Source of the DNA: Actinomycetota bacterium
GTDB taxonomy: Bacteria > Actinomycetota > Actinomycetes > Streptosporangiales > Streptosporangiaceae
DNA: 13,651 nt
Direction of reading: 5' to 3'
Assembly: GCA_003168295.1 (NCBI GenBank)
Contig: PMST01000170.1
Coordinates: 1 to 13,651 of the forward strand
Shown: one piece after another, positions 6,938-13,651 of the stretch
How the letters are laid out: every line of letters starts with the position of its first letter
Numbering within the stretch: the stretch's first letter is position 1
The notes under the pieces: generated by a model
What the model was told of the DNA's origin: nothing
Seen by the model: only the letters and a program-made list of their open reading frames with translations
The model's database searches: none
Position numbers and translations under genes: made by a program

Positions 6938-7723
6938 CTACGACAACGGGCCGATGAGGATGGCGCCGACGTCGGTGCTCGCGATGATGGTGCGGGCCGA
7001 CGATGAGCTTTGCGGGACGCTGACCGTGGCGTGCCCCGCGTGCGCGTTCGCCGAGACGTGATAGGACAGCGAACCCGGGACGCGCACCGTGATGGCCCCG
7101 ACTCTGGCCAGGACCCGGAGCGTGTCCGGCGCGGTGGTGAAGGTAGCGCTGATGCCGCCCGCGCTCATCGTCAGGGCAACCGACGCGCTGGTGAGGCCGG
7201 TGGCCGAGATGAGCCCGACGTCGGCTTTCGCCGTCACGCTTCCGGCCAGCCCTGATAGCCGGATCGACCCGGCCCCCGCGGTGACCTGCACGGTCACCGT
7301 GGGTGGCACCTGAACGACATAGCTGACGGCGCAGATGAGCTGGTCCGGGCAGGTGTAGGTGACGGTGAGCGTCCGTCCGCTGAGCTTGCGGGTGGTGACC
7401 GGGGGCGTCTTGGAGTAGCTGCTCTGCTCGGTGACCGACGTGCCCGGCCCGCTCCCGCCCGTGACGGTGACGTCGCCCACGTGACTGACCACGACGAGCG
7501 TGCTGACCGGCGAGGAGATCTGGTGGACCGCCGTCGTCTTATGCATTCCCGGGATCGACAGGCCGGGGCTCGCGCCGACCGTCGCCCCGCGAGCCGAAGC
7601 CGACGAGGGCACAGCCGGGGTCGACGCCTGACACCCGGCCAGAACCAGCAGCGCACCGGTCAGAGTCAGGACGCACGTCCCGGCGCGATGGAGGGCAGCA
7701 CGGCGGCTTTGCGTCCGGTCCAT
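6938..7723 (-). CDS. Putative lipoprotein with DUF4097-type beta-strand repeats
   Basis: A 261-residue predicted lipoprotein. A twin-basic N-terminus (RR at 7-8) and hydrophobic stretch run into the lipobox LVLAGC, making Cys31 the lipidation site; a Ser/Ala/Thr-rich linker follows to about residue 65. The mature part is built from short repeated strands with a V/A-G-x-I/V turn (VVSHVGDVTVTGG, TAGAGSIRLSG, KADVGLISATG, LARVGAITVRV, ASTDVGAILIG), which fits the DUF4097 putative adhesin beta-solenoid. Cys125 and Cys131 (CPDQLIC) could form a disulfide, and a matching cysteine pair occurs in actinobacterial relatives. It should be anchored outside the membrane; no molecular role is established. 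The start at 7723 has GGAG five bases upstream. It begins 29 nt after the S9 peptidase stop, so the two are probably co-transcribed. Confidence 0.85.
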   Translation of the reverse strand: MDRTQSRRAALHRAGTCVLTLTGALLVLAGCQASTPAVPSSASARGATVGASPGLSIPGMHKTTAVHQISSPVSTLVVVSHVGDVTVTGGSGPGTSVTEQSSYSKTPPVTTRKLSGRTLTVTYTCPDQLICAVSYVVQVPPTVTVQVTAGAGSIRLSGLAGSVTAKADVGLISATGLTSASVALTMSAGGISATFTTAPDTLRVLARVGAITVRVPGSLSYHVSANAHAGHATVSVPQSSSSARTIIASTDVGAILIGPLS

Positions 7724-7752
7724 ACTTGCTCCGTACCGCGGCCGCGGACCGC

Positions 7753-9597
7753 TTACTCCTCGAACCGCCCGCCGAGGTACTTCGCCAGGAAACGCTCAGC
7801 CGCGGCGTAGAACTTCTGCCGGTTCTCCGGCTTGGCGAAGCCGTGGCCCTCGTCGGGGAAGAGCATGTACTCGTAGTCGATCCCGGCGTCCTTCAGCGCG
7901 GCGACGATCTGCTCGGACTCGGCCTGCTTGACCCGCGGGTCGTTGGCGCCCTGGGCGATCAGCAGCGGAATCCGGATGTCACGCGCCCGGGACAGCGGCG
8001 AGCGCGACCACAGGAACTCCTTGTCCGTTTCCGGGTTGCCGACCCGCCGGTACAGCTGCGCGATCACCGGCTTCCAGTACGGCGGGACCGTCTCGAGCAG
8101 CGTCTGCAGGTTCGACGGGCCGACGATGTCGACCGCGCAGCAGAACACGTCAGGCGTGAAGGCGGCGCCGACCAGGGCCGCGTAACCGCCGTAGGAACCG
8201 CCGTAGATGGCGACCTTCTTCGGGTCGGCCCAGCCCTGGTCCACTACGTACTGCACCGCGTCCAGCAGGTCGTCGTGCATCTTGGCGCCCCACTCGCGGT
8301 CGCCGGCCGACACGAACGACTTGCCGTAGCCGGTCGAGCCGCGGTAGTTCACCTGAACGCTCATGTACCCGCGGTTGGCCAGCCACTGCGCCTCGGGGTT
8401 GAAGCCCCACACGTCGCGCGCCTGCGGCCCGCCATGCACGTCGAGCACCATCGGCAGCCCGGATCGTTCCACGCCGGGCGGGAAGGTGACGTACCCGTGG
8501 ATTGTCAGCCCGTCCCGAGCGGTGAAGGAGAACGGATCCATCCTGGCCAGGTCGTAGCGCGACAGCTCGGGGCGGCTGTCAAACAGGAAGCTGCCGGTCC
8601 TGCTGGCCCGGTCGTAGGAAAAGTACTGCGTTGGCCCGGCGTCATCGGTGAAGGCGATCAGCCAGGTGGCGTCGGCCTCGTCGCGGCCGACCGGCTGCGG
8701 GTCACCGGGGTGAAGCGCCCTGATTGCCTTGAAGTCGGCTTCGACCGACGGGTCGAGCACGTGATACTCGGTGCGGTCCTTCAGCACCTCGACGATCTGC
8801 GGATCCCGTGTGTCCGGGTGTAGCATCGCCCCCGCGACGTCCGCCTCGGGATCCTCGAGCAGCACGTCGATCTTGCCGGTGGCCAATTCGACCCGGCAGA
8901 GCCTGCCGGTGTCCGTGCCGGCCGAGCTGATCGCCAGCAGGCTGCGGCCGTCGCCGCTGAACGACAGCACGTCGCTGGCCGGGGCGTCATCGGCGGAGAT
9001 GGTCACCAGCGTCCGCCAGTCGCCGTCCGCGCTGTCACGGACCAGCAGGTCGAAGCCGCCGTCGGGCAGCGGGGCGAGCGCCCCGCGGACCACCATGTCC
9101 TCATCCGCGAGCCACCCGGCGTACCCCGGATTCTCGATCACCTTGACGAGCTCGCCGGTCGGCAGGTCCAGCCGGTAGACGTCGTGCAGCTGGGGATTGT
9201 CGCGGTTCATCCCGACGAGTACCTCGTCGCGGTGGCTCTTGCGGGTGGCGATGATCCGCGCCTGGATGCCGTCGAACGGCGTCAGGTCACGCCGGGCCAT
9301 CGTTTCCATGTCGACGTCGTACAGCCGCCAGTTCTCATCCCCGCCGGTGTCCTGCACGTACAGCAGGTGCCTGCCGTCCCGGGCCCAGGTGAAGGACCGG
9401 ATGCCCCGGTCGGTGTCGTCGGTGACCACCGACGCGGCGCTCCAGTCGACCCCGGCGGGGCCGATCGGCGCCACCCAGACGTTGAGCACGCCGTCGCGCG
9501 GCGCGATCCAGGCCAGCTGGCTGCCGTCGGGTGAGATACGGGGACTGACACGCTCCGGGTTGCCGAAAAGTATGTCGCGCGGGATGAGATCGACCAT
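7753..9597 (-). CDS. S9 family peptidase (prolyl oligopeptidase / acylaminoacyl peptidase-like)
   Basis: A 614-residue serine peptidase. The N-terminal part (about 1-350) shows repeated WD/PD40-like strand pairs (SPRISPDGSQLAWIAP, SFTWARDGRHLLYVQD, LSFSGDGRSLLAISS) of a beta-propeller that limits access to small peptides. The C-terminal alpha/beta-hydrolase domain carries the full catalytic triad: Ser468 in YGGSYGGYA, Asp553 in GANDPRV and His585 in DEGHGF, with the oxyanion motif DVHGGPQ upstream. There is no signal peptide, so it should act in the cytosol, trimming short or N-acylated peptides. The ATG at 9597 has only a weak ribosome binding site (GGTAGG rather distant). It lies 59 nt after the ALDH stop and 29 nt before the lipoprotein gene. 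The exact S9 subfamily (S9C versus S9A) and substrate are inference; S9C fits the length and motif spacing. Confidence 0.93.
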   Translation of the reverse strand: MVDLIPRDILFGNPERVSPRISPDGSQLAWIAPRDGVLNVWVAPIGPAGVDWSAASVVTDDTDRGIRSFTWARDGRHLLYVQDTGGDENWRLYDVDMETMARRDLTPFDGIQARIIATRKSHRDEVLVGMNRDNPQLHDVYRLDLPTGELVKVIENPGYAGWLADEDMVVRGALAPLPDGGFDLLVRDSADGDWRTLVTISADDAPASDVLSFSGDGRSLLAISSAGTDTGRLCRVELATGKIDVLLEDPEADVAGAMLHPDTRDPQIVEVLKDRTEYHVLDPSVEADFKAIRALHPGDPQPVGRDEADATWLIAFTDDAGPTQYFSYDRASRTGSFLFDSRPELSRYDLARMDPFSFTARDGLTIHGYVTFPPGVERSGLPMVLDVHGGPQARDVWGFNPEAQWLANRGYMSVQVNYRGSTGYGKSFVSAGDREWGAKMHDDLLDAVQYVVDQGWADPKKVAIYGGSYGGYAALVGAAFTPDVFCCAVDIVGPSNLQTLLETVPPYWKPVIAQLYRRVGNPETDKEFLWSRSPLSRARDIRIPLLIAQGANDPRVKQAESEQIVAALKDAGIDYEYMLFPDEGHGFAKPENRQKFYAAAERFLAKYLGGRFEE

Positions 9598-9656
9598 GAC
9601 CCAATGCCTACCACATCAGGCTGAGCGGACGGTCCGGCGGCGGCCCTGCCCGGGCT

Positions 9657-11126
9657 TTACCCGGAGAACCAGTGTGCAGGCGTGGGACTGGTGTTGTGGT
9701 AGATGTGCTTCTTCTCCTGGTACTCCTCCAGGCCGGAGGGTCCGAGTTCGCGGCCGATGCCGGACTGGCCGAAGCCGCCCCATTCCGCCTGCGGCAGGTA
9801 AGGATGGTAGTCGTTGATCCACACCGTGCCGTGGCGCAGCGCGCCGGCTACCCGCTCCGCCTGACCCGCGTCCGATGTCCACACCGCTCCGGCCAGGCCG
9901 TAGCTGGTGTCGTTCCCGAGCCGGATCGCCTCGTCCTCGGTGCGGAACCGCTCGACCGTCACCACCGGCCCGAACACCTCGTCCCGCACCACTGTCATCT
10001 CGCGATGACACCCGCCGAACACGGTCGGCCGCAGGAAGAATCCCTGCGCCAGCGCCGGGTCGACCGGCCGCTTTCCCCCGGCCAGCAGTTCCGCGCCCTC
10101 GGAAAGACCCAGCGCAATGTACCTTTCCACCTTGGCGCGCTGCGCCGCGGAGATCAGCGGGCCGCACTCGGTATCCGGGTCGAGGCCGCTGCCCAGCCGG
10201 ATCCGGTCGGCCCGGGCGGCCAGTTCGGCGACGAAGCTGTCGTGCAGCGAATCCTGCACGATCAGTCGCGCGCCGGCCGAGCACACCTGCCCCGAATGCA
10301 GGAACGCGGCGGTCAGCGCGTTGTCCACCACGGTGTCGAAGTCGGTGCCGTCGAACACGATGTTGGGGTTCTTGCCGCCCAGCTCGAGGGCGACGCGCCG
10401 GACCCCGCGGGCCGCCGTGGCCATGATCTTCTCGCCGGTGGCCAGGCCGCCGGTGAACGAGATCATGTCGACTCCGGGGTGCGCGACCAGCGCCTGGCCC
10501 ACCGTGCCGCCCTGGCCGAGCAGCAGGTTCACCACCCCAGGCGGCACGTCTGCCTCTTCGAACAGCCCGGCCAGCGCCACCGTGGACAGCGGGGTCAGCT
10601 CGCTGGGCTTGATCACCGTCGTGTTGCCCGCCGCCAGCGCCGGCGCGAGCTTCCAGGAGATCTGCAGCAGCGGGTAGTTCCAGGGCGCGATGAGCGCGCA
10701 GACGCCGACCGGCTCATGCGTGATCCGGCTGGTCACGTGCGGCCGGCCGGGATCGACCACCCGGCCGGCATGGGCGCCCGCGATCCCCGCGTAATAGCGG
10801 AAGACGGCCGTGGTGTCGTCCACGTCCGCCCGCGCCTCGTTCAGCGTCTTGCCGGTGTCCAGGCTCTCCGTGCGAGCCAGCTGCTCCCGGTCCCGCTGCA
10901 GCAGGCCGGCCATCTTGGCGAGTAGCGCGGCGCGTTCGGTCACCGCGGACCGGCGCCACGGGCCCTGGTCGAACGCCTGGCGGGCGGCCGCGACCGCCGC
11001 GTCCACGTCCGTCGCCGACGCCTCGGCCAGGGTGTCCAGCGGGGTGGCGTCGAACGGGTTGACGGTCTGTGCGGTGTCGCCGTCCGCGGCCTCGGTCCAC
11101 TTGCCCGCTATGTAGAGGTATCTCAC
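9657..11126 (-). CDS. Aldehyde dehydrogenase, betaine-aldehyde dehydrogenase-like
   Basis: A 489-residue NAD(P)-dependent aldehyde dehydrogenase, full length for the family. Visible elements are PWNYPLLQ and the IKPSE cofactor motif, SFTGGLATGEKIM at the nucleotide site, the general base Glu248 in LELGGKNPN and the catalytic Cys282 in HSGQVCSAGA. The FTGGLATG form and the closing block YQEKKHIYHN...HWFSG resemble glycine betaine aldehyde dehydrogenases of the GbsA/BetB group, which oxidise betaine aldehyde to the osmoprotectant glycine betaine. No choline oxidase, dehydrogenase or transporter is in the window, so an omega-aminoaldehyde substrate is also possible. A TTG at 11159 would add 11 residues, but GTG at 11126 has GGAG six bases upstream and begins where similarity begins (RYLYIAGKW), so it is preferred. 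It lies 71 nt after the GH43 stop. Confidence 0.93.
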   Translation of the reverse strand: MRYLYIAGKWTEAADGDTAQTVNPFDATPLDTLAEASATDVDAAVAAARQAFDQGPWRRSAVTERAALLAKMAGLLQRDREQLARTESLDTGKTLNEARADVDDTTAVFRYYAGIAGAHAGRVVDPGRPHVTSRITHEPVGVCALIAPWNYPLLQISWKLAPALAAGNTTVIKPSELTPLSTVALAGLFEEADVPPGVVNLLLGQGGTVGQALVAHPGVDMISFTGGLATGEKIMATAARGVRRVALELGGKNPNIVFDGTDFDTVVDNALTAAFLHSGQVCSAGARLIVQDSLHDSFVAELAARADRIRLGSGLDPDTECGPLISAAQRAKVERYIALGLSEGAELLAGGKRPVDPALAQGFFLRPTVFGGCHREMTVVRDEVFGPVVTVERFRTEDEAIRLGNDTSYGLAGAVWTSDAGQAERVAGALRHGTVWINDYHPYLPQAEWGGFGQSGIGRELGPSGLEEYQEKKHIYHNTSPTPAHWFSG

Positions 11127-11158
11127 GCCCTGCTCCCATGGCTCGGGTGACCGTCGCA

Positions 11159-11187
11159 ACTATAGACGTGCCAGCCGGCGATGGTAA
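11159..11187 (-). promoter_or_regulatory. Candidate promoter for the ALDH gene
   Basis: On the minus strand TTACCA (11187-11182) and TATAGT (11164-11159) are separated by 17 bp, a fair sigma-70-like arrangement. The predicted start, about 11152, leaves a leader of some 26 nt carrying the GGAG ribosome binding site of the ALDH gene. This implies the ALDH, peptidase and lipoprotein genes can be transcribed independently of GH43. It is motif-based inference only. Confidence 0.45.
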
Positions 11188-11188
11188 G

Positions 11189-11211
11189 CGCCCGCGCTCA
11201 GCTGGCGGGCG
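11189..11211 (-). terminator. Weak hairpin at the GH43 stop codon
   Basis: CGCCCGC (11189-11195) and GCGGGCG (11205-11211) form a 7-bp GC-only stem with a 9-nt loop that spans the GH43 stop codon. It lies directly before the candidate ALDH promoter, so it could end GH43 transcription. No T-tract follows, and half the stem is coding sequence, so support is weak. Confidence 0.25.
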
Positions 11212-12310
11212 GACCGCCCCGGCCGGGCATGGGGACGAGCGGCTGCCCGGTCACGGGCCAGCCATCCGCCCAGATGATCGGCCGGACCTGGACCCACGCA
11301 TCGCCGGCGTCGAAGGCGTCGTAATAGTGGTACACGAGGTAGCTGGTACCGCCGTCGACGAAGACGAACTCCCCGCCCGGGCCGATCATGCCGCCGTCGG
11401 TTCCCTGAACGTCCATCCCGCCCGCGTTCAGCATCGGGGTGCCCGCCGCGTCCAGGTACGGTCCGGTGATCGTCGTGGACCGCCCGACCTGAATGTGGTA
11501 GGTGCTGCTGATGCCCCGGCAGCAGAAGCCGACCGATACGAACAGGTAGTGGTACCCGTCGTGGTAGGTGATGCCGGCACCCTCCTCGGCGTCCGGGGAC
11601 GCCTTGGCCGCCAGGGAGTAGACGGTGGGCGAGGCCGCGGGCTTGCCGGTAGCGGCGTCGAGCGCGATGAGCTTGATGCCGCTCCAGAATGACCCGAGCA
11701 CCAGCCACTTGCCGCCATCGGCCGCGGTCACCAGCGACGGGTCGATCGCGTTGAAGTTGTCGGCGGACGTCGAGGAGAACACCAGGCCGTCGTCGGTCCA
11801 GTGGTACCGGGGGCTGCCCGGGTCGAGGGTGGGGGTGGTGGCCAGGCCGATCACGGAGTTGTTGGACCCGAAGCTTGAGCCGGCGTAGTACAGGTGCCAG
11901 AGGCCGTCGAAGTAGGAAATGTCCGGTGCCCACAGGTTGGGGATGGAACCGAGGGTGCTGGTGATCCAGGCGGGCTTGGTCGCGAACACCGTGCCGTCGT
12001 AGGTCCAGCTGCGCAGGTTGGGCGAGGTCCGGATCTGGATGTTCCCGTTCCCGATGACACCCGCCGGGTCGCCGGTGGAGAACAGGTAGTACGTCCCGCC
12101 CTGTTTGGCCATTGTCGGATCGTGAACGTAGATGTACGGGGAGGACTGCGCGGCCTGGCCGTGCGCCTCGGTGCTGGCGGTCGCGCCCGTGGCGGCGACT
12201 GCGGCGAGCGTGCCGCCGAGCGCCACGGTGACCGCTATGCCGGTGACCAGGGCAAGCCGGGTCCGTCGGGCCGCGGGAATCTTGAGGAAGCTGGCGGCGG
12301 GGAATCGCAT
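11198..12310 (-). CDS. Secreted GH43 glycosidase, arabinan endo-1,5-alpha-L-arabinosidase-like
   Basis: A 370-residue secreted glycoside hydrolase. The N-terminus has basic residues (ARRTR), a hydrophobic core (about 19-40) and an Ala-rich cleavage zone near residues 41-46, a Sec-type signal peptide. The mature enzyme is a GH43 five-bladed propeller: catalytic base Asp64 in YVHDPTM, pKa modulator Asp190 in FNAIDPSL and probable general acid Glu243 in DAEEGAGI, with LWAPDISYFDGLWHLYYAGSS characteristic of arabinanases. The expected reaction is hydrolysis of alpha-1,5 arabinan from plant cell walls outside the cell. The metal-site block reads GMIGPGGE, where many arabinanases have a His (GPGHN). 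The ATG at 12310 has AAGGA just upstream. The gene has its own promoter and palindromic operator, suggesting sugar-responsive control. A different arabinoside or xyloside specificity is possible. Confidence 0.91.
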   Translation of the reverse strand: MRFPAASFLKIPAARRTRLALVTGIAVTVALGGTLAAVAATGATASTEAHGQAAQSSPYIYVHDPTMAKQGGTYYLFSTGDPAGVIGNGNIQIRTSPNLRSWTYDGTVFATKPAWITSTLGSIPNLWAPDISYFDGLWHLYYAGSSFGSNNSVIGLATTPTLDPGSPRYHWTDDGLVFSSTSADNFNAIDPSLVTAADGGKWLVLGSFWSGIKLIALDAATGKPAASPTVYSLAAKASPDAEEGAGITYHDGYHYLFVSVGFCCRGISSTYHIQVGRSTTITGPYLDAAGTPMLNAGGMDVQGTDGGMIGPGGEFVFVDGGTSYLVYHYYDAFDAGDAWVQVRPIIWADGWPVTGQPLVPMPGRGGPPAS

Positions 12311-12334
12311 GATCTTCCTTGTGGGTTCGTCATC

Positions 12335-12397
12335 ATCCGGGCAGGGCCACGCGCAATCCGGCCAGGGTGACGCGTAATCCGGCCAGGGCCACGCGCT
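12335..12397 (-). repeat. Three 21-bp tandem repeats in the GH43 leader
   Basis: Three head-to-tail copies occupy 12335-12355, 12356-12376 and 12377-12397, with the plus-strand pattern ATCCGGSCAGGGYSACGCG followed by two variable bases. Copies 1 and 2 differ at four positions, copies 2 and 3 at four. They lie between the operator palindrome and the GH43 start codon, so they would be transcribed in the leader. The spacing equals two turns of B-DNA, which would put each copy on the same helix face. Role unknown: protein binding, leader RNA structure or simple slippage are all possible. Confidence 0.75.
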
Positions 12398-12415
12398 TGA
12401 GCGAACGTTCGCTCA
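12398..12415. promoter_or_regulatory. 18-bp perfect palindrome, likely GH43 operator
   Basis: TGAGCGAACGTTCGCTCA is a perfect 18-bp palindrome with a central CG step, the form typical of LacI/GalR-family operators that control actinobacterial glycoside hydrolases. It lies about 6 nt downstream of the -10 element of the predicted GH43 promoter and covers the expected transcription start, an ideal place for a repressor. No LacI-type gene is in the window, so the regulator would be encoded elsewhere. The family assignment is inference. Confidence 0.65.
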
Positions 12416-12420
12416 CTGCC

Positions 12421-12450
12421 ATAATAAAAAGTAGTGACATCTGATGACAA
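12421..12450 (-). promoter_or_regulatory. Sigma-70-type promoter of the GH43 gene
   Basis: On the minus strand TTGTCA (12450-12445) and TATTAT (12426-12421) are separated by 18 bp; both are near consensus. The surrounding bases are strikingly AT-rich for this genome. The predicted start, about 12414, falls in the 18-bp palindrome and gives a leader of roughly 105 nt that contains the three tandem repeats and the AAGGA ribosome binding site. Confidence 0.6.
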
Positions 12451-12530
12451 GGGGGATCCGTTCTTTCTCACCGCAACCGGCGGCTCACCCGGCGGCGCGG
12501 CCGCGCAAGATATCAACTAGTTTTACTGAG

Positions 12531-13651
12531 GTGAGTGGTTCGCGAACCACGCTGGCAGGGTGGCTGGCGCGGATGGGTTTCGCTGATGCGGCGCGAGCTG
12601 AACGCCTATTGCTCACCGACCTCGGTATTACCGCGGCCGAGCTGAAGACCGACGTCGTCGTCATCGCCCTGGCCGCCGTCGCCGACCCCGACCTGGCGCT
12701 GGCCGGGCTGGCCAGGATCTTCGCCGCCACCGACAGCCCGGACGCGCTGCGCACGGCGCTGCGCGGCGAGCAGGACTTCCGTGACCGGCTTACCGCGGTG
12801 CTCGGCGTCAGTGCGGGCCTGGCCGATCATCTGGCCAGGCACCCGGAAGACTGCGCGGTGCTTCGCGGCGCCGTCAGCCGCCCCGGCCCGGCCGAATTGC
12901 GCGCGGACATGCTGACCGCGGTAGGCGCGATCCCCGTGGACGCGACGGATGACCAGGACCCGGTGGCGTGCGGCACCGAGCCCACGGCCGCGCTGGCCGC
13001 GGCCTACCGCCGCCGCCTGCTGCATCTGGCCGCCCGGGACATGACCGGGGTCGCGACCGTCGACGCGGTGGCGCAAGAGCTGGCCGACATCGCGGCGGCG
13101 GTGCTGGAGGCGGCCCTCGCCGTGGCCCGGGCCGAGCTGCCCGCTAAGGCCGCGCCCTGCCGGCTGGCCGTGCTGGCCATGGGCAAGTGCGGCGGTCATG
13201 AGCTGAACTACGCCAGCGACGTTGACGTGATCTTCGTGGCTGAGCCGGTCAAGGACGAGGACGAGACCGCCGCGCTCGCCACCGCGAGCAGGCTCGCCGC
13301 CGGCCTGATCGGCGTGTGCGCGCGCTCGACCCCCGAAGGCAGCATCTTCCCGGTCGACCCGAACCTGCGCCCGGAGGGGCGGGCCGGCCCTCTGGTCCGC
13401 ACCCTGGCCAGCCACCGGGCCTACTACGAGCGCTGGGCGAAGACCTGGGAGTTCCAGGCGCTGCTGAAGGCACGGCCGGTGGCGGGCGACATGGCGCTTG
13501 GTCAGGCCTACGCGGACACCCTCGGCCCGCTGGTCTGGCAAGCGGCCCGCCGCGAGCATTTCGTCGAGGACGTGCAGGCCATGCGCCGCCGGGTGGAGCA
13601 GTCGCTGCCGGCCAGCCAGGCCGGGCGCGAGCTCAAGCTCGGCCCGGGCGG
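12531..13651 (+). CDS. glnE: Glutamine synthetase adenylyltransferase GlnE, N-terminal part
   Basis: The frame is open from GTG at 12531 to the window edge, about 373 residues of a protein usually near 1000. GlnE attaches and removes AMP on a tyrosine of glutamine synthetase to switch its activity with nitrogen supply. The visible part is the first nucleotidyltransferase (deadenylylating) domain: MGKCGGHELNYASDVDVIFV (about 221-240) holds the Gly-Gly and Asp-x-Asp metal-binding motif, and PVDPNLRPEGRAGPL (about 276-290) the third acidic motif, then YYERWAKTWEFQALLKARP. The start was chosen because the N-terminus (RTTLAGWLARMGFADAARAERLL) fits the family; an in-frame ATG at 12444 would add 29 non-conserved residues. 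No Shine-Dalgarno sits at a proper distance, so a leaderless start is possible, with TAGTTT at 12518-12523 as -10. The C-terminal adenylylating domain is outside the window. Confidence 0.93.
   Translation, partial: MSGSRTTLAGWLARMGFADAARAERLLLTDLGITAAELKTDVVVIALAAVADPDLALAGLARIFAATDSPDALRTALRGEQDFRDRLTAVLGVSAGLADHLARHPEDCAVLRGAVSRPGPAELRADMLTAVGAIPVDATDDQDPVACGTEPTAALAAAYRRRLLHLAARDMTGVATVDAVAQELADIAAAVLEAALAVARAELPAKAAPCRLAVLAMGKCGGHELNYASDVDVIFVAEPVKDEDETAALATASRLAAGLIGVCARSTPEGSIFPVDPNLRPEGRAGPLVRTLASHRAYYERWAKTWEFQALLKARPVAGDMALGQAYADTLGPLVWQAARREHFVEDVQAMRRRVEQSLPASQAGRELKLGPG

Noticed and set aside
6604..6957. Possible small gene overlapping the glnA2 end and the repeat region
   Set aside because: It starts inside glnA2 in another frame and its translation includes the repeat DNA (WWWIRAQWWIR), which reflects the direct repeat, not a protein family.
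7726..8823. Long plus-strand open frame antisense to the S9 peptidase
   Set aside because: Low-complexity Arg/Val/Gly composition and no recognisable motif; the opposite strand encodes a complete catalytic triad.
9672..10925. Long plus-strand open frame antisense to the ALDH gene
   Set aside because: Composition of a high-GC antisense frame, no domain; the ALDH on the minus strand is full length.
12444..12530. In-frame ATG at 12444 as the true glnE start
   Set aside because: It would add 29 residues unlike the family N-terminus, has no ribosome binding site and would overlap the -35 element of the GH43 promoter.
12606..13559. Minus-strand open frame antisense to glnE
   Set aside because: Gly/Arg/Gln-rich without motifs; the plus frame carries unmistakable GlnE motifs through the window end.

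Overview
The window looks like chromosomal DNA from a high-GC actinobacterium. Codon third positions are almost always G or C, GTG starts are common, and the core genes nadE, glnA2 and glnE lie close together as they do in Streptomyces and its relatives. I cannot name the genus from sequence alone. No rRNA, tRNA, CRISPR array or intact transposase is visible.

Layout. (1) Positions 1-2277, plus strand: the 3' end of a DHA2-type MFS drug exporter, a TetR-family regulator 6 nt downstream, and a DUF2891 protein of unknown function, probably one transcript. (2) Positions 2298-4172, minus strand: glutamine-dependent NAD+ synthetase, convergent with DUF2891 and divergent from the next gene. (3) Positions 4280-6667, plus strand: a Methyltransf_19 (DUF574) SAM-dependent methyltransferase, then a glnA2-type glutamine synthetase-like enzyme. 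The gap between them carries a perfect GlnR-type half-site pair (GTAAC-N6-GAAAC). (4) Positions 6668-6937: a gene-free convergent junction with a dense inverted/direct repeat structure. (5) Positions 6938-12310, minus strand: a GH43 arabinanase, a betaine-aldehyde-dehydrogenase-like ALDH, an S9 prolyl-oligopeptidase-family peptidase and a DUF4097 lipoprotein, read in that order. (6) Positions 12311-12530: an intergenic control region with three 21-bp tandem repeats, an 18-bp perfect palindrome and a good sigma-70-type promoter for the GH43 gene. (7) From 12531 to the window edge, plus strand: the N-terminal part of glnE, the glutamine synthetase adenylyltransferase.

How the genes fit together. 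nadE, glnA2 and glnE form a nitrogen-metabolism neighbourhood: a glutamine-consuming enzyme, a GS-like ligase with a candidate GlnR site, and the enzyme that adenylylates GS. The four minus-strand genes between glnA2 and glnE (catabolism and cell-envelope functions) interrupt a pair that is adjacent in Mycobacterium and close in Streptomyces. They may be a later insertion. The GH43 gene appears to be under its own repressor, judging from a palindrome placed over its predicted transcription start.

I did not find a clearly new multi-gene system. The best leads are regulatory: the GH43 promoter/operator/tandem-repeat leader, the GlnR-like site upstream of glnA2, and the nested repeat structure downstream of glnA2.
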